Assembly (NCBI RefSeq): GCF_024139115.2
Contig: NW_026943277.1
Coordinates: 310,001 to 374,000, forward strand
Direction of reading: 5' to 3'
Origin: Armigeres subalbatus
Lineage: Eukaryota; Arthropoda; Insecta; Diptera; Culicidae
DNA: 64,000 bases
The notes beneath the pieces were generated by a model. The model worked only from the letters and a program-made list of their open reading frames with translations. It did no database searches and was not told the DNA's origin. Positions 31,830-44,770 of the stretch are shown in pieces (the first letter of the stretch is position 1; each line of letters opens with the position of its first letter). Position numbers and translations under genes: made by a program.

Positions 31830-32770
31830 CCATGCGAATCTTCGGCGAACCCCAAGATCGAAGTACAAGAATCGAGTCACGTAGGTTTTAATGTTCGAAT
31901 TGGTTGGCGTTTTGCGTTTGTCGTTCGATGTTGCGGGGATAATGGACACATCCGAACCCTTGTCGATTAGGAAGCGCATGTGGTTGACACGATCGCAAAT
32001 AACTACGACTATGTGAAGCACCACCTCCGCTGTTTGAGATGAGTGTGTAATTAGTTTTTTTATGACCGCCTAAAACCACAAAGTGAACGACATCGACGGG
32101 CTCCGTTGCCTTTCTTATGATTGACGGACACAAGAAGTAGAACGTACTCGACGATTCCCCCATTGTCTTACTCTTAACTTACGAATTTCGACTGTGAGGA
32201 AAGCAACCTGCTCACTAGGCTCTTGTAGCTTTGGAACTACTGTTGAAGCTGTAATCGTTGGTGAAACAGAACATTCGGCGACAGCCTTTAAAGGAACAAC
32301 ATCTTCATCAGGTTGTCGTCGACTTTCAACCCAGCCGCCAGTTTTTGCATTTTGGCAAACAAATGAGTTGGCTTCATGTCCCCCAAGTCACACGAGGTTA
32401 GAAATTTCTCTATTTTTGCTTGAGGCAACATTTCGATGCGTTTGAGTAGCCTTTCCTTTACCGCATCATATTTGCCTGGTGCGGGTGGATTTGCGACGAC
32501 AAAATACTGATAGTAAATCACGTTCAGTGCCGAACTTATTGATTTACTATCCAACCACTTCCGGTACGTAACATGTTCAATCACGAACTCCGCAATGTAC
32601 TTACTTGCTCGAAGGCTACTGCAAACTATTGTAGATCGCGCTTGTTTCGACCAGAGCAAAGCGCAATACATGTGCGTGGGCCACCGAACACCAAACAAAA
32701 AGTAAAAAATCTTTCACACGATTGGCAATTAAAAGTGAGGATTTTTTTATTTTTTATTTAAAACTAGAAT
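31830..32770 (-). pseudogene. LTR-retrotransposon gag and protease relic
   Basis: On the minus strand the gag part comes first (about 32700-32290): NPPAPGKYDAVKERLL, then IEKFLTSCDLGDMKPTHLF, a pattern common in insect Ty3/gypsy gags. The protease part follows at about 32000-31890, with RFLIDKGSDVSIIPA. The usual protease core is DTGSD or DTGAD; here the T is replaced by K, so the active site is damaged. Frame changes lie between the two parts. RT and integrase are absent; the relic is cut at 31825 by the foldback fragment. It belongs to a different lineage from the errantivirus at 19010. Confidence 0.62.
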
Positions 32771-32814
32771 CAATAATACTATCCAATAAGCAGCTCGATG
32801 TAGCTCGAAGTGCG

Positions 32815-33845
32815 GGCTAGTCTCTGATTTGACGTTTGAGGAAGTCAACTCCACCCACCGTTCCGAGTATTTTATAGACAGAATCGCCGTCTTCGACAAG
32901 AGATCGCACATACTGAACATTTAACATCTAGCATGAGACAACGGACAGGACATTTTACACAACACCCAGTGGACCAGTGGATCGCTTTACGAAAAGTTTC
33001 CTTCTTACCAGGGTGGGAATCGAACTCACACTCCACAGCACATGCGTCTAGACGATTAACGTCGCTAACCGCACGGATACGAAGCCCACCACATCAATGT
33101 TGTAAATAAGAAGGTGCTGATGAAGTGAATTCACGCCTTCTTATTTACCACATTGGTCAAAATGCTCGGAACGGTGGGTGCTGTAGACCTCCACAAACGT
33201 CACAAAATCAGAGACTATCCCATAGGCAAGCTGTCGGCCATTACCGCTCGCAGAAAATTAGATAGAAGCCGAGTACAGGGGTGTATCATCACCACACACG
33301 TTTCAGGCCTGTGTTCAGTTTTGCCACCTTTGCAAATGTTTGGCCGACACCCACCGTACCGAGTATTTTATAGACAGAATCGCCGTCTTCGACCAGAGAT
33401 CGTACATACTGAACATTTAACATCTAGCATGAGACAACGGACAGGATATTTTACACAACACCCAGTGGACCAGTGGATCGCTTTACGAAAAGTTTCCTTC
33501 TTACCAGGGTGGGAATCGAACTCACACTCCACAGCACATGCGTCTAGACGATTAACGTCGCTAACCGCACGGATACGAAGCCCACCACATCAATGTTGTA
33601 AATAAGAAGGTGCTGATGAAGTGAATTCACGCCTTCTTATTTACCACATTGGTCAAAATGCTCGGAACGGTGGGTGCTGTAGACCTCCACAAACGTCACA
33701 AAATCAGAGACTATCCCACAGGCAAGCTGACGGCCATTACCGCTCGCAGAAAATTGGATAGAAGCCGAGTACAGGGGTGTATCATCACCACACACGTTTC
33801 AGGCCTGTGTTCAGTTTTGCCACCTTTGCAAATGTTTGGCCGACA
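32815..33845 (-). repeat. 496-bp tandem duplication containing a tRNA-like SINE head
   Basis: The unit is present twice at an exact offset of 496 bp (GAGTATTTTATAGACAGAAT at 32865 and 33361). On the minus strand each unit has a tRNA-like stretch: GTGCGGTTAGCGACG (A-box-like) and GAGTTCGATTCCCACC (B-box-like), at about 33016-33090 and 33512-33586. Each unit also has an inverted pair (CACCCACCGTTCCGAG at 32852 against CTCGGAACGGTGGGTG at 33165). Both copies are 98-99 percent alike by eye. Confidence 0.7.
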
Positions 33846-33858
33846 ATGTCCATTAGAG

Positions 33859-36046
33859 TGGCCCAGCCTAGTATGGGGAGGAAAAAAAGTCGTCGGATTC
33901 TACGGGAAATATATGGGAAAATAGATCTCTGTTACTATTTCGTACAGGAAATTGGATGGAAAAGCCCGATTGAGCCCAGATTTGCAGGAAATGAAGTTAA
34001 CATTCCAATGAACAATTCGACATAAAATTCTACTATTACTAAATAAACTTTAAATCAGTTTTTGACTGATTTATTTGGAGTTGGGTTGAGCACTTTAAAA
34101 TTCATTAATTGCCATGAAATCATTAGGGTCTCGCCGACATTTCTCACCAACACGAACGCAGGTTCGTGGTTGCAAACAATCCCATTTGATTTTGCCGTGA
34201 CAGCTGCTCGTGGTTGCAAACAAACCGAGTAAAAGTGTGAGTGAAACGTGCGTGTACGTACACGATCGCTGAAAGCCTAATATGCATGCAATCAAAGGTG
34301 CCTGCGATGCGTTATTTCGCGCGCACTGAAACATAAGTAACTGCACGCGCGCCACAACACATATCGCAGCTACCTTCGATTACATGCGCTTGTTTTCAAG
34401 GCAATCAATGAATTTCAAAGTGCTCAACCAAACTCCAAATAAATCAGCTAAAAACTAATTTAAAGTTTATTTAACCTTCTGTCTGTGCTCAAAAAAACTT
34501 ACGTTGTCTGTGCTCTGGGGTCAAATTGACCCCAAATTGAAATTGATATAACTTTTTTAATGCTTGGCCAATTTTGGAATTTTGGGGCTGTTTCGAAAGA
34601 TAATTTAATCATCTTTCAGGTCGTTACAAAATATTAACTATTGGTGGGCAGGTACATCGCGGGAGGGTTTTAGTGAACAAGGGTATTAAACCAGTGATTT
34701 TTATGATTATTTTACTTATATCCGAAAATCCTACCCATTTTGAACTGCACCTTTTTAAAAGGTTATGCAGGAAGGCATGTGCTCTGGCATGAGGCGTTGA
34801 TAAGTTTAGAACTCGGCCGCCAGGTGGTGGTATATTTGAATTAATTATTTTGGACTACTTAAGATATTCCGATATATAGAATTCTCCTCAGTGTAAATAT
34901 TCTTATCGCACAAATTCAAAACTTGGAAGACGTACTCATTATATTGAGCACCGCTTTGTAGTGCTAGACATCCTGAACAATGTTGCCGAATACAACTTGA
35001 GTGTAGGTATGAGGGATCTCAAGCTAAAGCAATATTTCATATATGCAAGGCGCCGCCTATTTGTAAATTTCCTAATTATTCATTTCGTCACATGACAGTC
35101 CATTCCCACCAGACGAACTTTATTAAAGACGTCATCTTTACAAATTTCAAATTTGTGCGATAAGAATATTTACAATGAGGAAAATTCCATATATCGGAAT
35201 TACTTGAGTAGTCTAAAGTAATGAATTCAAATATACCGCCACCTAGCGACCAAGCTCTAAACTAATCAATGCCTCATATCAAAAAACACGCCTTCCTGCA
35301 TAACCTTTTTGAAAAGGTGCAGTTCAAAATGGGTAGGATTTTCAGATATAAGTAAAATAAGCATGAAAAATCACTATTTTTGTACCCTTTTTACGAAAAC
35401 CCCTCCCCGCGATGTACCCGCCCACCTATAGTCAATCTTTGGTAACGACCTGAAAGATGATTAAATTATCTTTCGAAACAGCCCCAAAAATCCAAAATTA
35501 GCCAAGCATTAAAAAAGTTATAGCAATTTCAATTTGGGGTCAATTTGACCCCAGAGCACAGACAACGTAAGTTTTTTGAAAAAAGTACACTGTAGCGCAT
35601 ATTTTCAAGATTTTTGAAGTGAATTTGCACCTAGGAGACAGATCTCGGCGAGTTTTACCAAACTACCAAAAATTAGGAGAATCGGTTGCAAATTAAAAAA
35701 ATGGCAGCCACTCAAAGTGGCCTGGGGTCATATTGACCCCAGAGCACAGACAAAAGGTTAATCATAGTAGAATTTTATGCCGAATTGTTCATTGGAATGT
35801 TAACTTCATTTTCTGCAAATTTGGGCTCAATCGGGCTTTTCCATCCAATTTCCTGTACGAAATAGTAACAGAGGTGTATTTTCCCATATATTTCGGCTGA
35901 AACCCCCATATTAACTTCAAATCAATTGCGCCAGCTTATGCAATAACCAATCAGGCTGAAATTTTCAGAGAATGATTTTCTTACCCAAAGGCAAAATCCT
36001 GGTGGTGCCCCGTAGAATCGGACGACTTTTTGTATCCTGGGCCAGT
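33859..36046. mobile_element. Foldback element, split by a piggyBac-like insertion
   Basis: The left arm (from TGGCCCAGCCTAGTATGGGG) runs through GTCGTCGGATTCTACGGG, GAAATTGGATGGAAAAGCCC and AAATAAACTTTAAATCAG to about 34115. The right arm is its inverse, running from about 34401 to 34474 and again from 35758 to 36046. Removal of the 34475-35757 insertion restores continuity. The left arm lacks about 145 bp that the right arm keeps. A third, single-arm copy is at 45064-45290. Confidence 0.7.
34475..35757. mobile_element. 1.28-kb piggyBac-like foldback MITE with TTAA duplication
   Basis: Ends are CCTTCTGTCTGTGCTC and GAGCACAGACAAAAGG, flanked by TTAA at 34471-34474 and 35758-35761. The TTAA target and ends starting CCTT are hallmarks of the piggyBac superfamily. 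The arms pair for several hundred bases (for example GATAATTTAATCATCTTTCA with its inverse near 35455) around a central loop near 34930-35130. The palindrome GGGGTCAA-TTGACCCC recurs near both ends. No ORF for a transposase. Confidence 0.75.
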
Positions 36047-36059
36047 CTAAATTTTCCAT

Positions 36060-36345
36060 GTTATTCGCGAAACAAATAAATTGACTGGATCTGTTGAGAA
36101 TCGTTCCCCGACTATTACACCCGGCTCTTCGCATGACACCTTCTAGCGCAATGTTGAACAGCAGGCTCGAGAGTTCATCACCTTCTCTTAGTCCCCGGCG
36201 CGATTCGAACGAACTGGAGTGTTCGCCCGAAATATTCTCTACCCACAGTTTTGCACACCATCCACCGTTGCTTTGGTGGGACCACCCTTGACCAGTTGGA
36301 TGGTCGGCAAGCCTGCAGCGAAGGCCTTCGCTCCGACAAAGATAA
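36060..36345 (-). pseudogene. Non-LTR retrotransposon RT fragment
   Basis: The minus strand reads GDELSSLLFNIALEGVMR and then GTILNRSSQFICFANN. This is the RT motif preceding, and the damaged remains of, the catalytic FADD/YADD box (here FANN). Upstream residues are frame-shifted. The fragment is short and inactive and from a different LINE than those at 48540-53596. Confidence 0.65.
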
Positions 36346-36449
36346 AGCGCGTTTTACCAATTTCTATTCGGCAGAGTGGCAATTTATATTCACAACAAAA
36401 GTAGCGCCTCCTGAATTGGGTTTAATCAATTTCAAATATTTTTGATTTT

Positions 36450-39400
36450 CATCAGCTCTTTTCAATTTAGTTTTTGACCGTTTCTCAGACATTAAATTAT
36501 TTATGATTAAACGAGAAATGAGAAACGAAAAAACATTGAAAACATGATTGTTCTTTCCAATAAAACGCAGTAGACTATAGAAGTCGTTTTTTTTTTTTTA
36601 ATTTTTATCCTTAATATTTTCATCTTTATTGCAACGATTTTGTTTTTCTCTGGTTCTGTGAAATTTCATTACATACTATAATAGCATTTTTTTTGTTTGT
36701 TTTTGTTTTGAATTAGATTACAGCTGATTACTTGGTTTTTCATTCTCTGATTTTGCTTTCTGCGGTTTTATGCTTCCTGGTTTCTGTGTGTATGATAGTG
36801 TTTCGTAAATTACTTTTCTTCCATTTTTTCAGCGTGTTTTGCTGTGTTGTCTTTGTTGTTTCTGTGGTTTTGATGATTTTGTGGATGTTACACATTGAAC
36901 CGATTCTTACTGAATTCGCGTTCAGTTACTATTGCTACTGAATTGTAGTCGAAAGAAGGAAATCCACTTTCATTTGGGTTTCGTTTCTATTTTCCCATTT
37001 TCACAAGTGTGATGGTAGCTGTTTGTGATAGGTTTGCATTTGTTTGACAACTGCGCTGGTTTCAAACTTAGTTTGATGATGTTGTTCTTGCTGTTGTTTG
37101 CTGGTTGTTTGTTGTTGCTGTTGTTCCTAAATGTTGGTTTTCGATTTTTCTTAGTAGATGTTTCATTTCTTTATGCTAAAAATTGACAAGTTTTACACAC
37201 AGTTACTCTCACTTTGTTTGCATTTGCTTTGCTTTCTTGTTGGTTTGTGTTTTCTTTTGGGTACTACTGTTTCTCCCTCGAGCTGTTGTATTTCCTGTTG
37301 TAAAGTGATATGTTCTATTCCTTGAAGTGAAGGTACCAATAAGTTTCGGGCAGAACGAAAAGAGTTCTTCTACGACTTCTCTTGAAATGTGTGTATCTTC
37401 TGTGTTAGGTTTGTGTGAGTTGGGAAAGGAAATTTGGTAGCAGTAGTTGTAAAAGTTGTGGTAGTCCCGAGACGTGACCGGTGGGGTCGCACAAAAGATG
37501 GGCGATTCGCTTCATACGCTCGCACGTTCCTTCTTTGTGTATTAGGTAATCAATGTTTGTGAGTGTGAGTGTGTGTGTATTTGCTTTTGCATATTTGCGT
37601 TGCCTTAGAGACAGGGATATCTACCAGGAAGAAATTGAACGGTGTCGTTTATCTACGAGTGCGGTAAAATTTTCAAAGTCTTTCCGTTTGTTTTATCATT
37701 TATGTATTGTGATTTTTTTTTGTTCTTGTGTAAGTGTTTTCCTTCATATTGTTTCTATTATCTTCAGAGAGACAGAAACAGAGAGAAATATAATTTAGTA
37801 TTGTTACTTTTCCTAATCACTGGTTGTTGGCTAGCATTGATGTTTTGTATGTTTGTGTTACATGTGTCAGTGTATGTATGTTTCGTGTACGTGATGTGTG
37901 TTTAATGCAAAAGGCGAAAAATTGTTAGCTTTTATTAACTTTATTTATTTTTTTAGATTCTTCTTTTATATAATTTTGAAAGCCATCACTTGATTCTCCT
38001 TTAATCTTATTAACTTGTTTCGTTTTATTAAATAACATGAAACCAATTTTCAATTGTCCATTTTTCATCTTGATTTTTCTTCGTTAGTCGCTATTTTTCC
38101 ATTGTTATAGGTTATTGTTAATACATCATCTCTTTTCTATGTTCTTGGGTATGCCTTTAAACCTGTTGGTGTGGTTGATTTTATTCTCAGTTAAGTGACT
38201 AAAGTTTCTGTGTATGCTGAAATGAGTGTATGTATGTGTGTACATGAGTGTGTTTCCGTTTGATTTTCGTTCGGTAACTGGAACTGTGTGTACGTGTTTG
38301 TGTAATGGCAAACTGCTGTCAAACCGAGGAAGGGCTAATTGGTATTTTATTGTATTCCTTGCACTGCCTGTGTAGATAGAGATGAATGATTTTCCTACGA
38401 TTCTTTCAACACTATTTTGAGAGATTCTTCATTAACTTGTCAGTAACTTCAAAATGGACTTACGATTAAATGTAACAATATACACGATCCATCTCTAAAC
38501 ATGTTTTGTTTATTTATACTTCTGTCAAACGCTTTTCCGCCGATTCCTCCCAATAGCAACGCTTGTTTCGCTTTCGTTTTGCAATATTTTTTTTTATCAA
38601 CATCAAGATTTCAAGAAAAAATAAATGCCTTATCTAATACAAGAGAAAGGGTTAGGAGGAAAAATTAAAATTAACACGTGTCGATTTTTTTGTTTGTTTG
38701 TTTGCTTTTTATATCTCACAATAATGCTGCTGCCTCTGCTGCGCTTATATATATATTTGCTAATTTTCTCTTTTCCAGGTTGACATACCCAAGATGGCGC
38801 CGCTTGCGACTCGCTGTCACGACAGTCGTCTGTAAAAAACGTGTCACGAGTTTTCTAACAGGGTTAAAATTGAATGCAACTTTTTTGTGTGATTACAATA
38901 TTGAGATATATGGAAAAGAAGAGAAACAATGATTCGAGTGCTATGCAGCGTCTAAATGGGATTGTAAAATCTTCACAACCTACAGTGCACGAAAATAGGG
39001 GGATTTTGATCTAGAGAGGGTTCACTGCAGGTGGTGACAGCACTCGCACGCAGTGCCATCTTTGGCCGGTCTGTCAATGCTTTTCGTCATCCAAGTAGCT
39101 TATGTTTTATTTAAATACTTTGTTCTTAATAGTAATCTTACTAGTTATTAACCGATATAGAGAAATATAGAGAAAAATATTTTCTGTACAACCAGAGGCG
39201 CTTTTATTTGTTTTTTCTCCTAGATGACGTGATATTGTTTGGTTTTGTTTTTGTGTGCATTCCTTTTTGTTAGGGCTTTCGTGTGTGTTTTGATCTTATT
39301 CGCAAAGTATCTTTTGTATTTGTTTTTTATTCGCTGTCCACGAGAGGAAGAAAGATTGAATTACATTTTATCTTTCACTTGATTTTAAATTTGTTGCTCT

Positions 39401-42400
39401 TTTAGCGATTAGCAGACGTCCTATACGTGAGTTCTTTTTCTAACTGACTAGTATTTCGGCTATAAGAATTTAATTGTTATTTTTACCTTGCTATTACTTG
39501 CTTCGTCTTTAAGGTAAATAACTATTTTAAATGAATAGGCTAGCTCTTTGTGTTTTCATCAGATATTACTTTTTTAAATGCTACATATATAGACTTCATT
39601 CCTTGTGTAATGCTGATAACGTTGTCGCTCACTGTTTTACTCAAAACTGTCATTAATAAATATGTTAACAAAAATAAAATATGTTGCTGCTATTTGCCTT
39701 TGGCTGATTTTCCAATTTTTCAATACAGGAGTCCAAACTATTGGGTTAAATCAAACCAGTTGAGCATTATGAGCAACAATTGTAGCCTCACTGCAGAAGA
39801 TATTCTCTTTATTACACACGAACGTCTTATAAATTAAAACCTTACAAAAAAGGTAATTGTCATAAGCTCAAAACAAAAGATTTGGTGGCGCAACAACTGT
39901 ACAGTTTGGGTAGCGTTTTTCGCCTTGATTTGCGTCTGGGTTTCGGTTTCCTACTAGTGAAAAATCTTATCGTGAATTGTTGTAAAATTCTTAAATCTCA
40001 CTTTCGTAAGTTTAAATTTTCTGGGCAGTATAGTACGATTCATGTTTTCTCGTTTCTTTCTCTGAGTGTCGTCCCGCTTTGCGTCGAGTATTCTTTGTAT
40101 GTGTGAGTGTAATGACTGTATGACTGAATGATTCGAATGAATTTCGGTAACGCTTCTTATCGCACCTTGATTAGCAAGTAAGAGAAACAATTGGAATATC
40201 AGAAAAAACTAAATTTTGAATATCAAAAATTGGGGAGCTGTATACAATCGTTTCATAATAATAAGTCGAGTTAAATGGGCAGTCAAGAGCGTATTTGAAA
40301 ATCAAAGATTGACATTTACAATTACAGTATTGTCTACTATAGTGAACAATGGATCCCCATTTCTAAATTCACGAAAATAGAGATACAAAAATCATTGTCA
40401 AATCAAATCAAATTGGAGCAGCATCTGCATTACAGCAATCATGAATAGAAAAATAAAGGCGGTTGACTGGTGAATCATTGAGCTGTGTGCCCTTGACAAT
40501 TCGGAAGGAACAAGGATGGCCATTGTGGCAACTATAGTTGCATACTAAGAGGTTCGTCGATTCGAGAATCAACCTAAACAATGTGGCCTTAATTCATAGT
40601 AAAATTGACAATTATTTTCGATTGTATGATTTTTTTAGTTTAACTGCTATCAATGCTTGTAAATAAACAATACACATTCGAAATGACACAAGATGCAATG
40701 GTGCTACAGTTGATGAAAATTTCATTCATTGTCAAGTCCATGATTCTCCATATTTTGTAATTTATTCAACGTTTATTTTGTGAGTAGCTACTCTTTTTAG
40801 ATGGCTATAAATCAATTTTAACGAAGTATTTCCAAAAAAAAAATAAAAGAGTCGTGTTATCAGAAGCTGGGAGGGAGAAACAGATTCAAAAAATGTGTGT
40901 GTCAAGCCGAGCCGAAATCTATCTGTCATGACATGTCAGTGCGAGCCGAGAACAAAACCCTCGACAAGAAAATTTTCTAAGGCAATATAACAACAATAAC
41001 ACACAAAACTAAATTTAGTCTTTTTAGGTGGCGCCTACGTTGATTGTTTATTCTTGTAAAAAATTTGCTTGTTGCCTGACGACAGTATTTGTTTATTTGA
41101 TGTGTAGTATCGAGAGCTCCCTCCCAGATCAGAAGTATTAGTGATTGACTCTAAAATGATGTTTTTTTAATGAGCGTCATCGATTTTGTCTGTACATCGA
41201 TAATCGTAGCAATCTTGTTGTTTACAGAAAAAAAAATGACAGCATTATCAGTTGATACACAGTAGTCATGGAGAAAAAAAAAAGCAACTACGCTTGATGA
41301 CTTGTTTATTGTGACAATTCGATTCCGGAGCGGCCATGAAAGAGCTGAAGTACTGACGATATCTATCTTTAATCAGCCATGGTTAAGATTCCAATCAACT
41401 ACCGTGAAGCCGCTCTGCAGCCCTTTGAAGCATTCCTATTATAAGGCAACCCATGAGACAGCTCTGATCAGCTGACGAGATTTACTCGATTTTGACAGCT
41501 TCAGACCGGACTGACACAACAGCACAAAGAAATTTGTTAAGCGCGGGTAACACCAGCAGCTCATTGTCATTACCTTATTGAAACTCCCATCTCGATATCA
41601 CATGAGAGACAAATAGCTTCTAAAAAATGCCCAAAGAAATTTCGCCACTCACAGATGAAATACAGAAGAACGTTGTCAACGGTCAAATGACCAACGGTTT
41701 CCCGCTATTGTCCATTTTTTTAAAGTCACTTGCTGACTTCTTGTTAGGATGTCTCGTCTCGTGAATAGGTGTTGTAGTAGCATGTAAGTAGTATATCTAT
41801 AGGCTTCCTCTTGTATATTTCCCCTCAAATTAATGTTAGAGATTATTATTTTTTTAAATATTATCACACATTTTCTTGAACATTTTAAATTTTTTCTTCC
41901 TCTTTATTAGTGTTCGTGTTATGATTTTGTTCTGTACTCTCTTCTCGCATTTCTAAATCACGTGTTAGCCTTTACATTCATGCTCGCGCGCTAAAACAAT
42001 CGCTTCCTTGAACTCGCACACTTGACCACTGATTTGTTCGGCATTTTGCTTTGCTATACATTTTGCTTGCATATATAGAGAGAGATCGTTAAGCCCATTT
42101 CAATAGCTTGCATGATTTTAACCTGTCCTCCCCTGAGTGCAATGGATTCCGTTGGCCGCAGACGATCGCACCACATTATGTACACTCGAGATCCGCAGAC
42201 GGCCAATCAAACCCAGTGGGCTACCCTTTCCCCCGTGTGAGTGACTGTGTGTATGTGTAATTTATTCTACTTTTAACGCTGATTGGAAGTGTCCCTCTTC
42301 ATTGTATTATTGCTAAGGAGGCGTCTCTAAATAGAACTTCTTATCACACACACTACATCCCGTTTTGTTTTCTTTTTAAAAGATCATTCTGTTTTATCTA

Positions 42401-43000
42401 ATCGCCCAAATACGCATATGCATTGCCCTAAAACACTCCAATTTTGCAAGCAAAAACTGCAAACTGCAACTTGTATCAATTAGAACGAGAGTACATAACC
42501 TTGCGCGCAAAATTCAACCGTTTCCTTCATTCTTTATTGTTTACGGCTATTATGTTGTATGCTTGGAAAATAGCTTTGAAGTCACTGTTCATTTATAAAC
42601 TTTAGCAGGGAATCTGTATTTTACATTGCTTGGTGCCTCATATATATTTACCATGTTTTACTTCTATGTTCACAATATTCGTCCTACTTTAAGATCATAT
42701 CACTATATGGAGCACCAAACGTCTTCATTTCACAAATAAAGACATACAGTGTCCCTGACAAAGGTTTTAAACGAACTGAAACGTCAGTACTGAAAGCCAT
42801 TTTCCAAGTTTCCGTTACACACCGCTTCGTTTCGAGTAGGATACATAGCTTCAACGAAAACGAAATAAAATTTCCCTAAATAGTATATACACATCAGAAC
42901 CAACTCAAAGCCTAGCCCCGTACGAAGTCGGATGTTCGGGTGTTGTATGCGTTCGCTTGGTGTTCAACTAGGCTAAGAGTAACTTGATTATGGGGCGCCG
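36450..43000 (-). other. Long T-rich stretch resembling a UTR (minus-strand sense) or intron
   Basis: Plus strand is dominated by TTTGTTTTTG, TGTGTGTATG and similar low-complexity runs with almost no transposon signature, unlike the rest of the window. On the minus strand this is the A/CA-rich texture of long insect neuronal 3' UTRs. It lies downstream of the syntaxin-like terminal exon, so it could be part of that gene's 3' end, but I find no decisive splice or polyadenylation evidence. ORFs here are short and unrecognised. A YY1/Pho-like core (AAGATGGCGCC) is at about 38792. Confidence 0.3.
40858..41134. repeat. 277-bp element with short inverted ends
   Basis: TATCAGAAGCTGGGAGGGAG on the left pairs with CTCCCTCCCAGATCAGAA on the right with small gaps. 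Interior not palindromic. Possible MITE. Confidence 0.4.
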
Positions 43001-43035
43001 AACTCCACTGCGGACTCGCCCGCCCATCACTCAGT

Positions 43036-43416
43036 TTGACTAGATATAGAGTGCAATGGCTGTTTCGCCTAATGTTCAAATCAACAGCGGAAAAAACCCA
43101 TCGCGAATTGAATCAACAGTACAAACGCACGCCTCCCGACGACGGCGAGAAACTTATCCTAATCCTATACCCAAACTTAATGAAATATCTCAACCAACAA
43201 GCGGGGTGTGTTCAGAAGCTTTATACACAGTTTAAGCAATTGTTCGAGCCGAATCACGAGTTCGTGGATGGAAAGCACACTACACCACTAATCCTGTTAA
43301 ACTGGAACGTATTTCGAGATTACACGACCGTCCCACACATATGGCCTAGGATAGTCTCTTCACTTATTCCCGCCAGCGTAATTGAATCGTGGCTCCTGAT
43401 GCTGATGCTGAGTTGA
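43036..43416 (+). other. Unrecognised 126-aa ORF
   Basis: Opens in sequence with balanced composition, without obvious repeats, just after the T-rich region. The protein has no motif I recognise; it is basic in the first half (AEKTHRELNQQYKRTPPDDG) and ends with SWLLMLMLS. No splice sites or start context that would support it. Could be a gag fragment or chance. Confidence 0.2.
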
Positions 43417-44005
43417 ACGCTAGTTGAATTGCATTGTCGACGGCATTGACGAAATCCGAAAAATATAGACCGACTGCCACTGAGACGAAAATTATCTAAA
43501 ATGAAGAAATTGATAAATAATGTTTCATTTCGGTTTCATTCAGTACATTTAATGATATTAGGTCCTTGGATTGTACAATAATAATGAAACATATTATTTC
43601 GGTATGTTGTATTTACGTTTTTAAAATTTCATTACGTTGTGCTACAAAAACTAGTGTATTAATGTAGTATTCAAGATTTAAATAATAATACATTTCCTAG
43701 AAACTTTGTTAATCACATTATTCTGCAATTCAAACGTATTGAAATCGACGAGAGATTTGATTTTCTACTAATAAAACCGAATAATTTGTTATTGAAATCC
43801 ACTGCTACGGCCAGAACAATGAAACTATGCTGTATTTTTATAACTTTCTTTTAGTGATTTTTGTATACGAGTTTTGAATACGCAGCACATAAACATTAGA
43901 AGAACATTGATCACTTGCGAAAAAACAAGTTGAAGAAAGCAACCGTATTCGACGAGAGGTCATTTAGACATTTGACGCCGCACAGCCACAAAACCCGCAG
44001 TTTTC

Positions 44006-44150
44006 GAGTTCAGTACGAGACACTGAGGAAGACCTTACTGCCGAGATCGAAATACGTATCTTTAAAGTTACAAAATAGTGGAATTGAACGACAAATCATC
44101 AGAATAGCCGTCGCGGCGATGAAATCGCTTAGGTCTGGGGTAACCTTAAT
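44006..44150 (+). repeat. Two MITE fragments side by side
   Basis: 44006-44090 (GTACGAGACACTGAGGAAGA ... AAATACGTATCT) matches the inner part of the right arm of the CACTTGTCATAAG family. 44107-44150 (GTCGCGGCGATGAAATCGCT) matches the right end of the GCGAT MITE at 16300. The 112-aa ORF over them is not a gene. Confidence 0.65.
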
Positions 44151-44480
44151 ACGGGGAATGCAGCCGCGTGATACGCGCCTGGCACCTAGCTACCAGACTC
44201 AACAGAAGAAATCCCCAACATCGTTAACCTTGCGTCTCCATCTAACCAAGTGACTGCGTTACAAACAGTGAAGAGACTTGAATGCCGTGAATCGACAAAC
44301 CTTATAATCAGATGTTATAATAAAAAAAATTGTTTGCGTGAATTTCGCTAACTTTTGAAATACTGTCAGCTTGTCGCCATCGCTACATTATATTAACCCT
44401 TGAGCCCCCATTTCTGACCTGCATAGATTCTCAACGAACGCATAAACTGCGACGAAACTGTAAATCAAACTTTCGTGGAT

Positions 44481-44770
44481 CTTCTTCTTCTTCTTATTGG
44501 CATTACATCCCCACACTGGGACAGAGCCGCCTCGCAGCTTAGTGTTCATTAAGCACTTCCACAGTTATTAACTGCGAGGTTTCTGAGCCAGGTTACCATT
44601 TTTGCATTCGTACATCATGAGCCTAACACGATGATACTTTTATGCCCAGGGAAGTCGAGACAATTTCCAATCCGAAAATTGCGTAGACCGGCACCGGGAA
44701 TCGAACCCAGCCACCCTCAGCATGGTGTTGCTGTGTAGCCGCGCGTCTTACCGCACGGCTAAGGAGGGCC
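44481..44770 (-). mobile_element. Feilai: Feilai-like SINE, well preserved
   Basis: Minus-strand element of 290 bp: tRNA-like head ending at 44770 with B box GGTTCGATTCCCGG (complement near 44698-44711), body with CACTTCCACAGTTATTAACT (plus strand), and AAG-rich tail (plus TTCTTCTTCTTCTT). The 7-bp direct repeat CGTGGAT at 44474-44480 and 44771-44777 is the target-site duplication. More complete than the copy at 833-1102. Confidence 0.9.

Noticed and set aside
38678..38932. 84-aa ORF beginning in a plus-strand TTTTCTCTTTTCCAG acceptor-like site
   Set aside because: A good acceptor motif but no donor partner, and the peptide has no recognisable feature.
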